Source: JAICYJ01 sp035473255
GTDB taxonomy: Bacteria > Actinomycetota > Thermoleophilia > Gaiellales > JAICJC01
Direction: 5' to 3'
NCBI GenBank assembly: GCA_035473255.1
Contig: DATIOK010000068.1
Location: forward strand, 13,801-77,800
Length of the DNA stretch: 64,000 nt
Below, one piece after another: positions 1 to 7,635 of the stretch (its first letter is position 1; each line of letters opens with the position of its first letter). Position numbers and translations under genes: made by a program. Under the pieces are notes generated by a model, which made no database searches, was not told the origin of the DNA, and saw only the letters and a program-made list of their open reading frames with translations.

Positions 1-501
1 CTTGTCCACGTAGCTGGCGAGACCTAGCGTCTGCTGCGTCCACCCGTTCAGGCTGACGTTCGGGTGCAGATTGGTGCGGGAGTAGCCGTCGCTGCCCATC
101 GCGTCCAGGAAGCAGAACGAAGGGCTGCCCTGGCAGTTCTTCACGACCTGCTTGCGCCAACCGGCGCTGGCCGGATTCATCACGTAGAAGCCCCGCGCCT
201 TGTCACGGACTCGGGCGCCACCCGCCGTGTGCATGTACCACGACTCCGGGTACGTGCCGATCCGCGAGCGGGTGCCTTTGGTATAGAGCCCGGTGTGGGC
301 GGAGCGGTAGCCCCTCTTCAGCTGCGCTTTCTGGATCGTGATGGTCGGGAAGTGCGACCGGACGAAGGATGGGGAAGGCGCAACCCTGGGATGGAGGTGC
401 AGTGGTGCGTACAGCCTGTCGAGCACGTTCGCTTGGGCTGCAGCCGGAGCCGCCGCGAGAACCGATATGGCCGTGATCGCGATCAACAGGCGTGAACGCA
501 T
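1..501 (-). CDS. Secreted glycoside-hydrolase-like protein, N-terminal part (runs off window)
   Basis: The frame is open from an ATG at 501 to the window edge and gives 167 residues. Residues 1-25 form a Sec signal peptide (MRSRLLIAITAISVLAAAPA, then AQA). An AAGGAG ribosome site lies 10 nt before the ATG, which supports the start. The mature part contains ESWYMHTAGGARVRD, GFYVMNPAS and CFLDAMGSDGY, a layout that recalls the putative glycosidases of the GHL15/endo-polygalactosaminidase kind, in which the FLDAMG stretch would sit on a beta strand of a TIM barrel. That family link is from memory of motif style and is not certain. It probably acts outside the cell on a polysaccharide. The gene is transcribed away from the lipoprotein gene at 761. 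Its 3' part is outside the window, so catalytic residues cannot be checked. Confidence 0.6.
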   Translation of the reverse strand, partial: MRSRLLIAITAISVLAAAPAAAQANVLDRLYAPLHLHPRVAPSPSFVRSHFPTITIQKAQLKRGYRSAHTGLYTKGTRSRIGTYPESWYMHTAGGARVRDKARGFYVMNPASAGWRKQVVKNCQGSPSFCFLDAMGSDGYSRTNLHPNVSLNGWTQQTLGLASYVDK

Positions 502-760
502 GAGCAACAATCTCCTTGGCTTTGGTCGGGGCGCAACGCTGGTACCCGGTTGCGAATGTGAAGCCTCGGAAGCTCACGGTAAATGGTCACGGTAAGGGGT
601 ATGAATGCCTGATGTACGCGACCCGTAAAGATTCAGCCAAGAGCGTGAGGGCGCGATCATCAACGCGGGCGCGAGCGACGCCCGTCCAGACTCGGCTACG
701 CTACGCGGTGGCTGGGCTCTGCTTTGTGGTGCAGATGCTCTTGTCGACTTGCAAGCTGTC
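502..760. promoter_or_regulatory. Divergent intergenic region with a 9-bp direct repeat
   Basis: This 259-nt gap separates two divergently transcribed genes for exported proteins, so it must hold both promoters. The nonamer TCACGGTAA occurs twice (574-582 and 587-595), 13 bp start to start, which would suit a regulator that binds direct repeats. A TACGCT box near 698-703 could be a -10 for the plus-strand gene. No RNA gene or strong terminator was seen. Confidence 0.35.
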
Positions 761-1408
761 ATGTACATCCGTGCTGGAGACGTGGGCGACTCTCGTTCCA
801 GATCCCTGCTTTGCGCGGCGGCTGTGGTCGTCGGCCTGCTGCTATCCGGATGCGCGAGTTCCTCGAGCAGCGGTGGTAGCTCGAGCGCTGCCCCGTCACC
901 CAGCGGCGGTCAGACCGGCACCTACACGCCGGCCAGCGGCACCACCCAGAGCGGCGTCCTGTTCCCCGTCTACACGAACACGACGGCCGGCTACTCGTTC
1001 GAGTACCCGGGCGGCTGGCGAGTCATCGAGAAGGGCAGTGGCGTTCGGATCTCACGCTTCGGTAACGCCGTCACCGTTGTGGTTCGGCCGCGCCAGCAGG
1101 CACCGTCCTCCAAGGACTACCAGAAGCAGCTCGAGGCCATGCTGCGGCGGCATGACGACAAGATCATCTCCAAGATCGTTCGGCCTGCCGGCGTGATCAA
1201 GGTCGGCAATGACAACGTGACGATGGCGGTGATCGAGCAGGTGCGGCCGACGGGGCCCGCGGCGGATGCGCCCAAGGACACGCTGGTCGTCAACCGCTAC
1301 CTGTTCTGGAAAGACGGCAAGCTCCTGCTGCTCTCGATGAGCTCGGTGAAGGGCGTCGACAACAGCGACGCCTGGAACCTGATGGCCAACTCCTTCAAGT
1401 GGAACTGA
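761..1408 (+). CDS. Exported lipoprotein with PsbP/Mog1-like C-terminal domain
   Basis: From the ATG at 761 the protein has 215 residues. Residues 15-31 are a lipoprotein signal ending in the lipobox LLSGC, so Cys31 would be lipidated and the protein anchored to the outer face of the membrane. A low-complexity Ser/Gly/Pro linker (about 32-60) follows. The rest starts with AGYSFEYPGGWRV, typical of the alpha/beta fold shared by PsbP, Mog1 and LpqN-like proteins, where the FxYPxxW stretch is characteristic. No enzymatic residues are evident. The start is uncertain: 761 has no clear ribosome site, a TTG at 749 extends the frame, and a GTG at 782 would also leave an intact signal. It stands alone before the methyltransferase at 1436, which appears to have its own promoter. 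Confidence 0.7.
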   Translation: MYIRAGDVGDSRSRSLLCAAAVVVGLLLSGCASSSSSGGSSSAAPSPSGGQTGTYTPASGTTQSGVLFPVYTNTTAGYSFEYPGGWRVIEKGSGVRISRFGNAVTVVVRPRQQAPSSKDYQKQLEAMLRRHDDKIISKIVRPAGVIKVGNDNVTMAVIEQVRPTGPAADAPKDTLVVNRYLFWKDGKLLLLSMSSVKGVDNSDAWNLMANSFKWN

Positions 1409-1435
1409 GCCGGCAGAGCCGCTAGGCTCGGCCGC

Positions 1436-2077
1436 GTGATCGTCACCGACGCAGTCAGTGGCTACCTGCTCGAGTCGCGTCCACAGCCCGACGCGCTGCT
1501 CCTGGAGATGGAAGAGCACGGCCGCCGGGACAACATCCCGATCGTCGTGCCTTCGACCGGGGCGCTGCTGGGCGTGCTCGCCGCCGCCTGCGGCGCCAGG
1601 CGCGTCGTGGAGGTGGGCACCGCGATCGGCGTCTCCACGCTCTACATCGCGCGCGCGATGGCCCCCGACGGGCTGATCGTCTCGTTCGAGATCGATCCCG
1701 AGCGCCAGCGGGCCGCGCGCACCTACCTCGACCGCGCCGGCGTCGGCGAGCGTGCCGACCTGCGGCTTCTCGATGCCGGTGAGGGTCTGGCCGAGCTCGA
1801 CCTCGAGGCCTGGGACATGGTCTTCCTGGACGGCATCAAGGGCGACTACCCAGCTCACCTGGAGCTGGCCTTGCCGCTGCTGCGAAGCGGCGGCTTGGTA
1901 GTGGTCGATAACACCCTTTTGAGCGGCCTCGTGGCCGAGGGACGCGCGGGTGGCGGCTGGAGCGAGGAGGCGATTGCGACGATGCGACGCGTCAACTCGT
2001 CGTTGCTCGAGCGCTCGGACATGGTGGCCGCACTGCTGCCGGTCGGCGACGGCGTGCTGGTCGGGGTGCGGCGGTGA
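1436..2077 (+). CDS. SAM-dependent O-methyltransferase (class I, Methyltransf_3/COG4122 type)
   Basis: This 213-residue protein has the layout of the caffeoyl-CoA/catechol O-methyltransferase-like family. VEVGTAIGVSTLYIA (about 60-74) is the SAM-binding glycine loop, FEIDPER (about 84-90) carries the acidic residue that binds the SAM ribose, MVFLDGIKGDY (about 128-138) and VVVDNTLLSG (about 154-163) hold the usual metal-binding Asp/Asn positions. It lacks signal peptide and membrane segments, so it is cytoplasmic. The start is a GTG, and TAGGCT at 1423-1428 lies 7 nt before it, consistent with a leaderless transcript. Its end overlaps the next gene by 4 nt, so the two are probably co-transcribed. 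The physiological methyl acceptor is not readable. Confidence 0.85.
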   Translation: MIVTDAVSGYLLESRPQPDALLLEMEEHGRRDNIPIVVPSTGALLGVLAAACGARRVVEVGTAIGVSTLYIARAMAPDGLIVSFEIDPERQRAARTYLDRAGVGERADLRLLDAGEGLAELDLEAWDMVFLDGIKGDYPAHLELALPLLRSGGLVVVDNTLLSGLVAEGRAGGGWSEEAIATMRRVNSSLLERSDMVAALLPVGDGVLVGVRR

Positions 2078-3123
2078 AGAAGCTGGCCGCCGCCGTGCTG
2101 CTGGTCGTGGCGCTGGCCGCGCCCAGCCAGGCGCACGCACTCACCCGCGGCACGCACGTGGAGGTGTTCAAGGGCGGCCTCAACCAGGTTGTCGACATGG
2201 CGCACGTGCCGAGGTCGACGACGTTGTTCTACACGGAGAAGACGGGCGCGATCCGGGTGATCGTGGCCCACCGGCTGCTGCCGACGCCGTGCGTCACCCT
2301 GGACGTGGTCAGCGACGGCGAGCGCGGCGCGCTCGGCCTGGCGCTCGACCCCGACTACCGCACCAACCATTACCTGTACGTGTACTTCACGAAGCGGTCG
2401 CCGCTCGAGAACCGGGTGACGCGCTTCACGGTGACCAACAACCGCTGCAGGCATGCCCATCCCCTGATCACCGGGATCCCGACGGTGGCCGGCTACCACA
2501 ACGGCGGGCAGCTGTTCTTCCTGGGCAGCAAGCTGTTCGTCACCGTCGGCGAAAACCACGATGCCGGGAACGCCCAGAACCTCCACACCCGGCTGGGAAA
2601 GGTGCTGCGCTACAACCGCGACGGGTCGATCCCGCGCACCAACCCGATCCTGGGCGGTCACCGCACCGCGATCTGGTCGTACGGGCACCGCAACGGCTTC
2701 GGGCTGACGGCCAAGCCGAACACGAACCTGCTGTACGAGACCGAAAACGGCCCCAACTGCGACGACGAGCTGAACCACATCATGAAGGGGCGCAACTACG
2801 GCTGGGGTAACGGTTATGTGTGCGGCACCAACGGCGTGGGGCCGCGGCCGGTGGCACCGCTGAAGCGCTGGACGCCGACGATCGCCCCGACCGACCCCTG
2901 GTGGTACCGGGGTCGCATCAAGCGCATGCGCGGATCGATCTACATGGGCGACTACAACACCGGCACGCTGCGCCGGATCACGCTGAACCGGGCGGGCACG
3001 GCGGTGAAGTCGATCTCGCTCACCTACCACGCGCCGGCCGGGATCATCGATGTCTCGTCCGGGCCGGGCCGGTGGCTGTACTTCGCCACCCAGAGCGCGA
3101 TCTACCGGATCGTCAAGAACTAG
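2074..3123 (+). CDS. Secreted PQQ-dependent sugar (glucose/sorbosone-type) dehydrogenase
   Basis: The 349-residue product begins with a Sec signal peptide (about 1-22, cleavage after SQAHA). The remainder is a beta-propeller of the soluble glucose/sorbosone dehydrogenase family: DMAHVPRSTTLFYTEKTGAI and GLALDPDYRTNHYLYVYFT open the propeller, YHNGGQLFFLG contains the catalytic His known from soluble glucose dehydrogenase, and YGHRNGFGL contains the Arg that contacts PQQ. The family oxidises sugars or other alcohol groups with PQQ (some members use other cofactors) and passes electrons to a dye or respiratory carrier. It overlaps the upstream methyltransferase by 4 nt (GTGA) and is followed by a convergent tRNA gene. 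Substrate is unknown. No PQQ biosynthesis genes are in the window, so PQQ would come from elsewhere in the genome or from outside. Confidence 0.85.
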   Translation: MKKLAAAVLLVVALAAPSQAHALTRGTHVEVFKGGLNQVVDMAHVPRSTTLFYTEKTGAIRVIVAHRLLPTPCVTLDVVSDGERGALGLALDPDYRTNHYLYVYFTKRSPLENRVTRFTVTNNRCRHAHPLITGIPTVAGYHNGGQLFFLGSKLFVTVGENHDAGNAQNLHTRLGKVLRYNRDGSIPRTNPILGGHRTAIWSYGHRNGFGLTAKPNTNLLYETENGPNCDDELNHIMKGRNYGWGNGYVCGTNGVGPRPVAPLKRWTPTIAPTDPWWYRGRIKRMRGSIYMGDYNTGTLRRITLNRAGTAVKSISLTYHAPAGIIDVSSGPGRWLYFATQSAIYRIVKN

Positions 3124-3160
3124 GCGCGAAGCGCGCCATCTGGCCGCAGGAGCGCGCCGA

Positions 3161-3233
3161 TGGGGGCGGCTGGGATCGAACCAGCGACCAACCCGTTATG
3201 AGCGGGCTGCTCTAACCGCTGAGCTACACCCCC
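3161..3233 (-). tRNA. tRNA with anticodon CAT (elongator Met, or Ile2)
   Basis: The minus strand folds into a complete cloverleaf of 73 nt: acceptor GGGGGTG/CGCCCCC with one G-T pair, D arm GCTC...GAGC, anticodon stem GCCCG/CGGGT with loop CTCATAA (anticodon at 3198-3200), variable loop, and T arm GCTGG-TTCGATC-CCAGC. The 3' CCA is not encoded. The acceptor stem starts with paired G1-C72, which argues against initiator tRNA. CAT may be read as elongator Met or, with lysidine, as Ile2. The G-rich acceptor stem does not match the C-G pairs known to favour TilS in E. coli, so Met is the better guess. Confidence 0.92.
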
Positions 3234-3281
3234 GAAGGGCGCGTACCATGGTAAACGGTGACGCGCTTCACATTCCCTTCC

Positions 3282-3301
3282 AATGGTCGAGGCCGACCGT
3301 T
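3282..3301. promoter_or_regulatory. Near-palindrome upstream of the Crp-type gene (possible operator)
   Basis: AATGGTCG and CGACCGTT flank a 4-nt spacer, matching as an inverted repeat with one mismatch. The inner part GGTCG-AGGC-CGACC is perfect. It lies 33-52 nt before the regulator start at 3334. This spacing suits autoregulation, but a Crp-family consensus (TGTGA type) is not present, so the binding protein is unknown. A separate 10-bp palindrome TACCATGGTA is at 3244-3253. Confidence 0.25.
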
Positions 3302-3333
3302 CAAACCATCACCGTCGGCGGAACGTAGAACAG

Positions 3334-4044
3334 ATGGACATCGAGCATGGAGAGGGCGTGGGGCACATCATCGCAGACGCCGAGCATGAGATCTTCGACG
3401 GGCTGAACGACGCCGACCTGGCCGACCTGGACGACCGTTTCGCCATGGCGACGTTCCGCAAGGGCGAGCTGATCTACTCGCCGTTCGATCGCGGCGAGGC
3501 GATGTTCCTGATCGAGAGCGGCCGGGTGCGGCTGTTCCGGAGCGCGGCGGACGGGCGCCAGGTGACGCTGTCGATGCTCGACCCGGGTGCGACCTTCGGG
3601 CAGGTGTCGGTGCTGGACGAGCCCATGCACGACGCGTACGCCGAGGCGATGACCGACTCCGTGGTGCGAATCCTGCGCGTGGCCGACCTCGAGCGCACGA
3701 TCGGCGAGCACCCGCGGATGGCGCTGAACCTGATGCGATCGCTATCGGAGCGGCTGCGGACGGCCGAGGACCAGATCGAGGCGCTGGCGTTTCGCCCGGT
3801 GCCATCACGGCTGGCCGGCAAACTGCTGGAGCTGATGGACCGGTACGGCAGGGTTACCCCCAACGGCATCCGGATCGACGAGCGCTTCACCCACATGCAG
3901 CTGGCCGAGATGATCGGCACCAGCCGCGAGACGCTGACGAAGGTGCTGAACGAGATGCGCGACGCCGGTCTGATCGACGTCCGCGAGCGCCTCATCTGGG
4001 TGCTCGACGCCGACGGGCTCGAGCGGCTCAAGACCAGCAGCTGA
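3334..4044 (+). CDS. Crp/Fnr-family transcriptional regulator
   Basis: The protein has 236 residues from the ATG at 3334. Residues about 20-135 form a cyclic-nucleotide-binding-type beta barrel (FRKGELIYSPFDRGEAMFLIESGRVRL, split here only by length; then GATFGQVSVL). A long dimer helix follows, and the C-terminal winged helix-turn-helix contains HMQLAEMIGTSRETLTKVLNEM (about 188-209), with the recognition helix SRETLTKVL. The loop GQVSVLDEPMHDAYAEA replaces the canonical RxSE cAMP-binding sequence, so cAMP may not be the ligand. There are no N-terminal cysteines for an Fe-S cluster as in FNR. An in-frame ATG at 3283 would add 17 residues that overlap the palindrome and look non-conserved, so 3334 is preferred. 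The gene stands alone between a tRNA and pdxS. Confidence 0.85.
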   Translation: MDIEHGEGVGHIIADAEHEIFDGLNDADLADLDDRFAMATFRKGELIYSPFDRGEAMFLIESGRVRLFRSAADGRQVTLSMLDPGATFGQVSVLDEPMHDAYAEAMTDSVVRILRVADLERTIGEHPRMALNLMRSLSERLRTAEDQIEALAFRPVPSRLAGKLLELMDRYGRVTPNGIRIDERFTHMQLAEMIGTSRETLTKVLNEMRDAGLIDVRERLIWVLDADGLERLKTSS

Positions 4045-4070
4045 GCGGCGGCAGCGGCCCGCGACTGCAC

Positions 4071-4100
4071 TACACTTCCGTCCAGAACTTCGGACGGAGG
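4071..4100 (+). promoter_or_regulatory. pdxS -10 box and Shine-Dalgarno
   Basis: TACACT at 4071-4076 is a likely -10. GGAGG at 4096-4100 lies 6 nt before a GTG at 4107 and directly touches an ATG at 4101. The spacing therefore selects the GTG as start codon. This is one of the few leadered genes with a clear ribosome site in the window. Confidence 0.55.
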
Positions 4101-4106
4101 ATGTCA

Positions 4107-4991
4107 GTGGCTGAAACCGGAACCATGCGTGTCAAGAGCGGCCTCGCCGAGATGCTCAAGGGTGGCGTGATCATGGACGTGACCAACGCCGAGCAGGCGC
4201 GGATCGCCGAGGACGCGGGCGCGTGCGCGGTGATGGCGCTCGAGCGCGTGCCGGCCGACATCCGCCGCGACGGCGGCGTCGCCCGGATGGCCGATCCCAC
4301 CAAGATCCGTGAGATCCAGCAGACGGTCACGATCCCGGTGATGGCCAAGGCCCGCATAGGCCACTTCGTCGAGGCCCAGATCCTTGAGGCGCTCGAGGTC
4401 GACTACATCGACGAGTCCGAAGTGCTGACGCCCGCCGATGAGGCCAACCACATCAACAAGTGGGACTTCAAGGTGCCCTTCGTGTGCGGCGCCACCAACC
4501 TGGGCGAGGCGCTGCGCCGAATCGCCGAGGGCGCGGCCATGATTCGCAGCAAGGGCGAGGCCGGCACCGGCAACGTGGTCGAGGCCACCCGCCACATGCG
4601 GTCGATCCTGGGCGACATCCGCCGGCTGCAGTCAATGGACGAGAACGAGCTGTACTCGGCCGCCAAGGAGCACCGTGCCCCCTACGACCTGATCCGCAAC
4701 GTGGCCGAGAACGGCCGGCTGCCGGTGGTCACGTTCACCGCCGGCGGGCTCGCCACCCCGGCCGATGCGGCCATGATGATGCAGCTGGGAGCCGACGGCG
4801 TGTTCGTCGGCTCCGGCATCTTCAAGAGCGGCGACCCCGCCCAGCGAGCGTCCGCCATCGTCAAGGCCACCACCCACTTCAACGACGCGGCCGTGCTGGC
4901 CGAGGTGTCGACCGGCCTGGGCGAGCCCATGGTCGGGATCGAGATGTCGGAGCTGGGCGAGGACGGTCTGCTGCAGACGCGTGGCTGGTAA
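4107..4991 (+). CDS. pdxS: Pyridoxal 5'-phosphate synthase, lyase subunit PdxS
   Basis: PdxS makes PLP from ribose 5-phosphate, glyceraldehyde 3-phosphate and ammonia delivered by PdxT, in a 24-subunit complex. With the GTG start the protein has 294 residues, and the catalytic residues fall at the same numbers as in Bacillus subtilis: Asp24 (MDVTNAEQA), Lys81 (PVMAKARIGH) and Lys149 (IRSKGEAGTGN). This agreement, with the ribosome-site spacing, is why 4107 is chosen over the ATG at 4101. The phosphate-binding GVFVGSGIFKS is intact. The pdxT start overlaps the last 11 nt, so the synthase and glutaminase are co-translated. Function is essentially certain from length and motifs. Confidence 0.97.
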   Translation: MAETGTMRVKSGLAEMLKGGVIMDVTNAEQARIAEDAGACAVMALERVPADIRRDGGVARMADPTKIREIQQTVTIPVMAKARIGHFVEAQILEALEVDYIDESEVLTPADEANHINKWDFKVPFVCGATNLGEALRRIAEGAAMIRSKGEAGTGNVVEATRHMRSILGDIRRLQSMDENELYSAAKEHRAPYDLIRNVAENGRLPVVTFTAGGLATPADAAMMMQLGADGVFVGSGIFKSGDPAQRASAIVKATTHFNDAAVLAEVSTGLGEPMVGIEMSELGEDGLLQTRGW

Positions 4992-5580
4992 GGTCGGAGT
5001 CCTCGCCCTGCAGGGCGCATTCCGGGAGCACTGCCGGGCGCTGGCCGACGTCGGAGTGGAGCCGGTCGAGGTGCGGCAGGCGGGCGAGCTGGCCGGGCTG
5101 GAGGGCCTGGTGATCCCGGGCGGTGAGTCGACGACCATGTCCAAGCTGATGGTCGCCTACGGGCTGGAGGCGCCGATCCGCGAACTGCGCGCCGCGGGCG
5201 CCCCCGTGTTCGGCACCTGCGCCGGCATGATCCTGGCGGCTCGCGACGCCGTCGACGGCCTGCCCGACCAGCGCTACCTGGGTCTGATCGACATCGTCGT
5301 GCGGCGCAACGCCTTCGGCCGCCAGGTGGCCAGCTTCGAGGCCGCGCTGGCGCTGGCCGGCGATCCCGAGCCGGTCACCGGCGTCTTCATCAGGGCACCC
5401 TGGATCGAGTCGGCAGGCGACGGCGTGCAGGTGCTCGCAGAGCATGGCGGCCACGCGGTGGCCGCGCAGCAGGGGTCGGTGCTGGTGACGGCGTTCCACC
5501 CCGAGCTGACCGGCGACCGGCGGCTGCACCGGCGCTTCGCCGAGATGGTGGAGCGGGCGCGGGGGGCGGTGGCGGCATGA
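4981..5580 (+). CDS. pdxT: PLP synthase glutaminase subunit PdxT
   Basis: PdxT is the class I glutamine amidotransferase that releases ammonia and channels it to PdxS. The 199-residue protein shows GVLALQGAFREH at the N-terminus, the oxyanion segment IPGGESTTMSKL, the nucleophile Cys in FGTCAGMILAA (about 80) and the His-x-Glu pair in FHPELTGD (about 171-173), so the Cys-His-Glu triad is complete. The GTG start at 4981 overlaps pdxS by 11 nt. The downstream yebC gene overlaps by 4 nt, giving a pdxS-pdxT-yebC transcription unit as in many actinobacteria. Confidence 0.96.
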   Translation: MAGKVGVLALQGAFREHCRALADVGVEPVEVRQAGELAGLEGLVIPGGESTTMSKLMVAYGLEAPIRELRAAGAPVFGTCAGMILAARDAVDGLPDQRYLGLIDIVVRRNAFGRQVASFEAALALAGDPEPVTGVFIRAPWIESAGDGVQVLAEHGGHAVAAQQGSVLVTAFHPELTGDRRLHRRFAEMVERARGAVAA

Positions 5581-6329
5581 GCGGCCACTCGAAATGGTCG
5601 ACCATCAAACACAAGAAGGGTGCCGAGGACAAGAAGCGCGGCAAGCTCTTCACGAAGCTGTCGCGGGCCATCATCGTGGCCGCCAAGGAGGGCGGCCCCG
5701 ACCCGGCCGCGAACGCGTCGCTGGCGGCCGCGATCGCCAAGGCACGGTCGTATTCGATGCCGAAGGACAATATCGAGCGGGCCGTGCAGCGCGGCGCCGG
5801 CAGCGGCGAGGGCACCGACGCGTACGACGCGATCACGTACGAGGGCTACGGGCCGGAGGGCGTCGCGATCATCGTCGAGGCGCTGACCGACAACCGCAAC
5901 CGCACCGCCGCCGACGTGCGCGCGATCTTCAGCAAGCACAATGCCAGCCTGGGCACGCCGGGCTCGGTGGCGTGGCAGTTCGAGCGCAAGGGCGTGGTGC
6001 TGGTGTCGTCCGACCAGCTGGACGAGGACGAGATTGTGCTGCAGGCGGCCGACGCCGGTGCGCAGGACGCGCAGCTGGACGGCGATGTCTGGCAGGTGAC
6101 CACCGACGCCGGAGACCTGGGGGTGGTGCGAGACGCGCTCGAGGCGTCCGGCGTGCCGATCAGCTCGGCCGAGCTGACCCTGGTGCCCAAGAACACCGTT
6201 GCGCTGGACGAGGACGCTGCCCGCAAGCTGCTGCGCCTGATCGACGCGCTCGAGGACAACGACGACGTGCAGGATGTCTACGCCAACTTCGACATCCCCG
6301 ACGCCGTGCTCGAGGCGGTGGCGGGCTAG
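5577..6329 (+). CDS. yebC: YebC/PmpR-family protein (translation factor / regulator)
   Basis: The 250-residue protein has the hallmark N-terminus MSGHSKWSTIKHKKGAEDKKRGK up to the family motif KLFTKLSRAI, then GGPDPAANASL and MPKDNIERAVQR, and the three-domain length of the YebC family. Family members have been described as DNA-binding regulators and, more recently, as factors that help ribosomes through difficult (for example polyproline) sequences; the mitochondrial relative is TACO1. The ATG overlaps the pdxT stop (ATGA). The gene is near ruvCAB, which is its commonest neighbourhood, but here the two are separated by a convergent dedA-type gene. Its stop overlaps that gene by 4 nt. Confidence 0.95.
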   Translation: MSGHSKWSTIKHKKGAEDKKRGKLFTKLSRAIIVAAKEGGPDPAANASLAAAIAKARSYSMPKDNIERAVQRGAGSGEGTDAYDAITYEGYGPEGVAIIVEALTDNRNRTAADVRAIFSKHNASLGTPGSVAWQFERKGVVLVSSDQLDEDEIVLQAADAGAQDAQLDGDVWQVTTDAGDLGVVRDALEASGVPISSAELTLVPKNTVALDEDAARKLLRLIDALEDNDDVQDVYANFDIPDAVLEAVAG

Positions 6330-7042
6330 CCAGCCGCCGGGCGGAACCGCAGCACGTAGCGCACGCACAGGTAGAGCACCAGCGCCGCGACGGCGCCGAT
6401 CGCGATCAGGCCGATCACCTTGCTGGCCGAGCCGAAGCGGTCGATCAGGGTCGACACGGAGCTCGAGAACAGGTAGCCGAGCCCGCCGACCAGGATCGCC
6501 CACACGGCGGCGCCCAGGGCGTCCGCAAACAGGTAGCGGTGGAACGGCATGCGGGTGCTGCCCGAGACGATCGCCAGCTTGGTGCGAATGCCCGCGATCA
6601 GCCTGCCGGCGGCCACCGCACGGGAGCCGTAGCGTCTCATGAAGACGTGGACGGAGCTGTCCTCGTGCACCCCGAAGCGGCGCAGCACGCCGGGGCCGGC
6701 GGCGCGCCCGATGCCGTACGCGCAGAGGTCGCCGGCCAGCGCGAATGCCCACGCCACCAGCACCACGAGCGGCAGGCTGAACTGGTTGGAGGTGGCCGCG
6801 GCAGCGGCGGCGGCAAGCAGCACGATCTCGCCCGAGGAGGGCAGCCCGAAGCTGTCGCCGAATGCGCCGATCGCCACTCCCAGGTACCCGTAGTCGTGCA
6901 GCAGCGAGTCGGCGCTGGGCAGATCGACGTGCGTCAGTACCTGCCAGATCACGAGACCCGCCACGGCGACGGCCGAGAATGCCGCCGCCAACCGCAGCAC
7001 GGGCGGCAGCCACCACCGCGCGGCCGGGCGGCTGATCTCCAT
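6326..7042 (-). CDS. DedA-family membrane protein
   Basis: This 238-residue integral membrane protein belongs to the DedA (SNARE-associated/VTT) family, implicated in flipping undecaprenyl phosphate or phospholipids and in membrane homeostasis. Visible family marks are GDSFGLPSSGEIVLLAAA (about 62-79, with the conserved acidic residue) and YGSRAVAAGRLIAGIRTK (about 137-154), the equivalent of the GRFxPxxR motif that lies in the re-entrant region. About five hydrophobic segments are seen. The ATG at 7042 gives the expected length; the open frame extends further upstream without family character. The gene is convergent with yebC and divergent from ruvC, which it splits from the usual yebC-ruvC order. 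Confidence 0.85.
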   Translation of the reverse strand: MEISRPAARWWLPPVLRLAAAFSAVAVAGLVIWQVLTHVDLPSADSLLHDYGYLGVAIGAFGDSFGLPSSGEIVLLAAAAAAATSNQFSLPLVVLVAWAFALAGDLCAYGIGRAAGPGVLRRFGVHEDSSVHVFMRRYGSRAVAAGRLIAGIRTKLAIVSGSTRMPFHRYLFADALGAAVWAILVGGLGYLFSSSVSTLIDRFGSASKVIGLIAIGAVAALVLYLCVRYVLRFRPAAG

Positions 7043-7134
7043 GCGATGGACTGTACCGGGGCACGATTCGGAGGGGCTTGGCAGCGGGAACACCCGTTCG
7101 GTCGCGTCCGCCCACGCCGGTAGACTGCGGCCAG

Positions 7135-7635
7135 ATGATCGTGCTCGGCATCGACCCCGGTACGGCCTCGACCGGCTTCGGCGTGATCTCGGCGGAGGGC
7201 TCGACGCTGCGTGCCATCGACCACGGCCTGATCTCGACACCGCCCCGCGCGCATCCGTCCCGGCGGATGGGTGAGATCCACAGCCGGGTGGCGGCGCTGA
7301 TCTCCCAGCACGTGCCCGAGGCGGTGGCCATGGAGGATCTGTTCGTGGGGGTGCATCCACGGGCGGTATTGTCGGTCGGCGAGGCGCGAGGAGCTGTGCT
7401 GGCCGCCTGCGGCCAGGCCGGGCTGGACGCGGCCGCCTACCCCCCGGCCGAGGTGAAGGCAGCGGTCTGCGGCTACGGCCGCGCCGACAAGCTGCAGGTG
7501 CAGCGGATGGTTGGGGCGATGCTCGCGACCGACCTGGCCGCTGCCAGCGACCACGCCACCGACGCGCTGGCGGTGGCCATCTGCCACGCAGTGCGAAACC
7601 GCGGGCGGCGGCTAGTCCAGGCGGCGGCGGGATGA
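7135..7635 (+). CDS. ruvC: Crossover junction endodeoxyribonuclease RuvC
   Basis: RuvC resolves Holliday junctions by symmetric nicks. The 166-residue protein starts MIVLGIDPGTASTGFGVIS with the first catalytic Asp7, has Glu in VAMEDLFVG (about 65), and the paired acidic residues in SDHATDALAVAICH (about 140-146), so the RNase-H-like active site is complete. TAGACT at 7121-7126 lies 8 nt before the ATG, consistent with a leaderless message. The stop overlaps ruvA (ATGA). Confidence 0.96.
   Translation: MIVLGIDPGTASTGFGVISAEGSTLRAIDHGLISTPPRAHPSRRMGEIHSRVAALISQHVPEAVAMEDLFVGVHPRAVLSVGEARGAVLAACGQAGLDAAAYPPAEVKAAVCGYGRADKLQVQRMVGAMLATDLAAASDHATDALAVAICHAVRNRGRRLVQAAAG

Noticed and set aside
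1052..3030. Long minus-strand frames opposite the O-methyltransferase and sugar dehydrogenase genes
   Set aside because: Shadows: no start signals, low-complexity Arg/His/Val sequence, and the plus strand carries complete families.
3112..3215. Peptide frame ending in GWDRTSDQPVMSGLL
   Set aside because: This is a translation of the tRNA gene at 3161-3233, a known artefact in automatic annotation.
3244..3253. TACCATGGTA palindrome as an RNA polymerase or regulator site
   Set aside because: A 10-bp palindrome is expected by chance in a window of this size and it is not repeated near other genes.
5274..7331. 685-codon minus-strand frame spanning pdxT, yebC, dedA and ruvC
   Set aside because: It crosses four genes with family-level assignments on both strands and shows no domain of its own.
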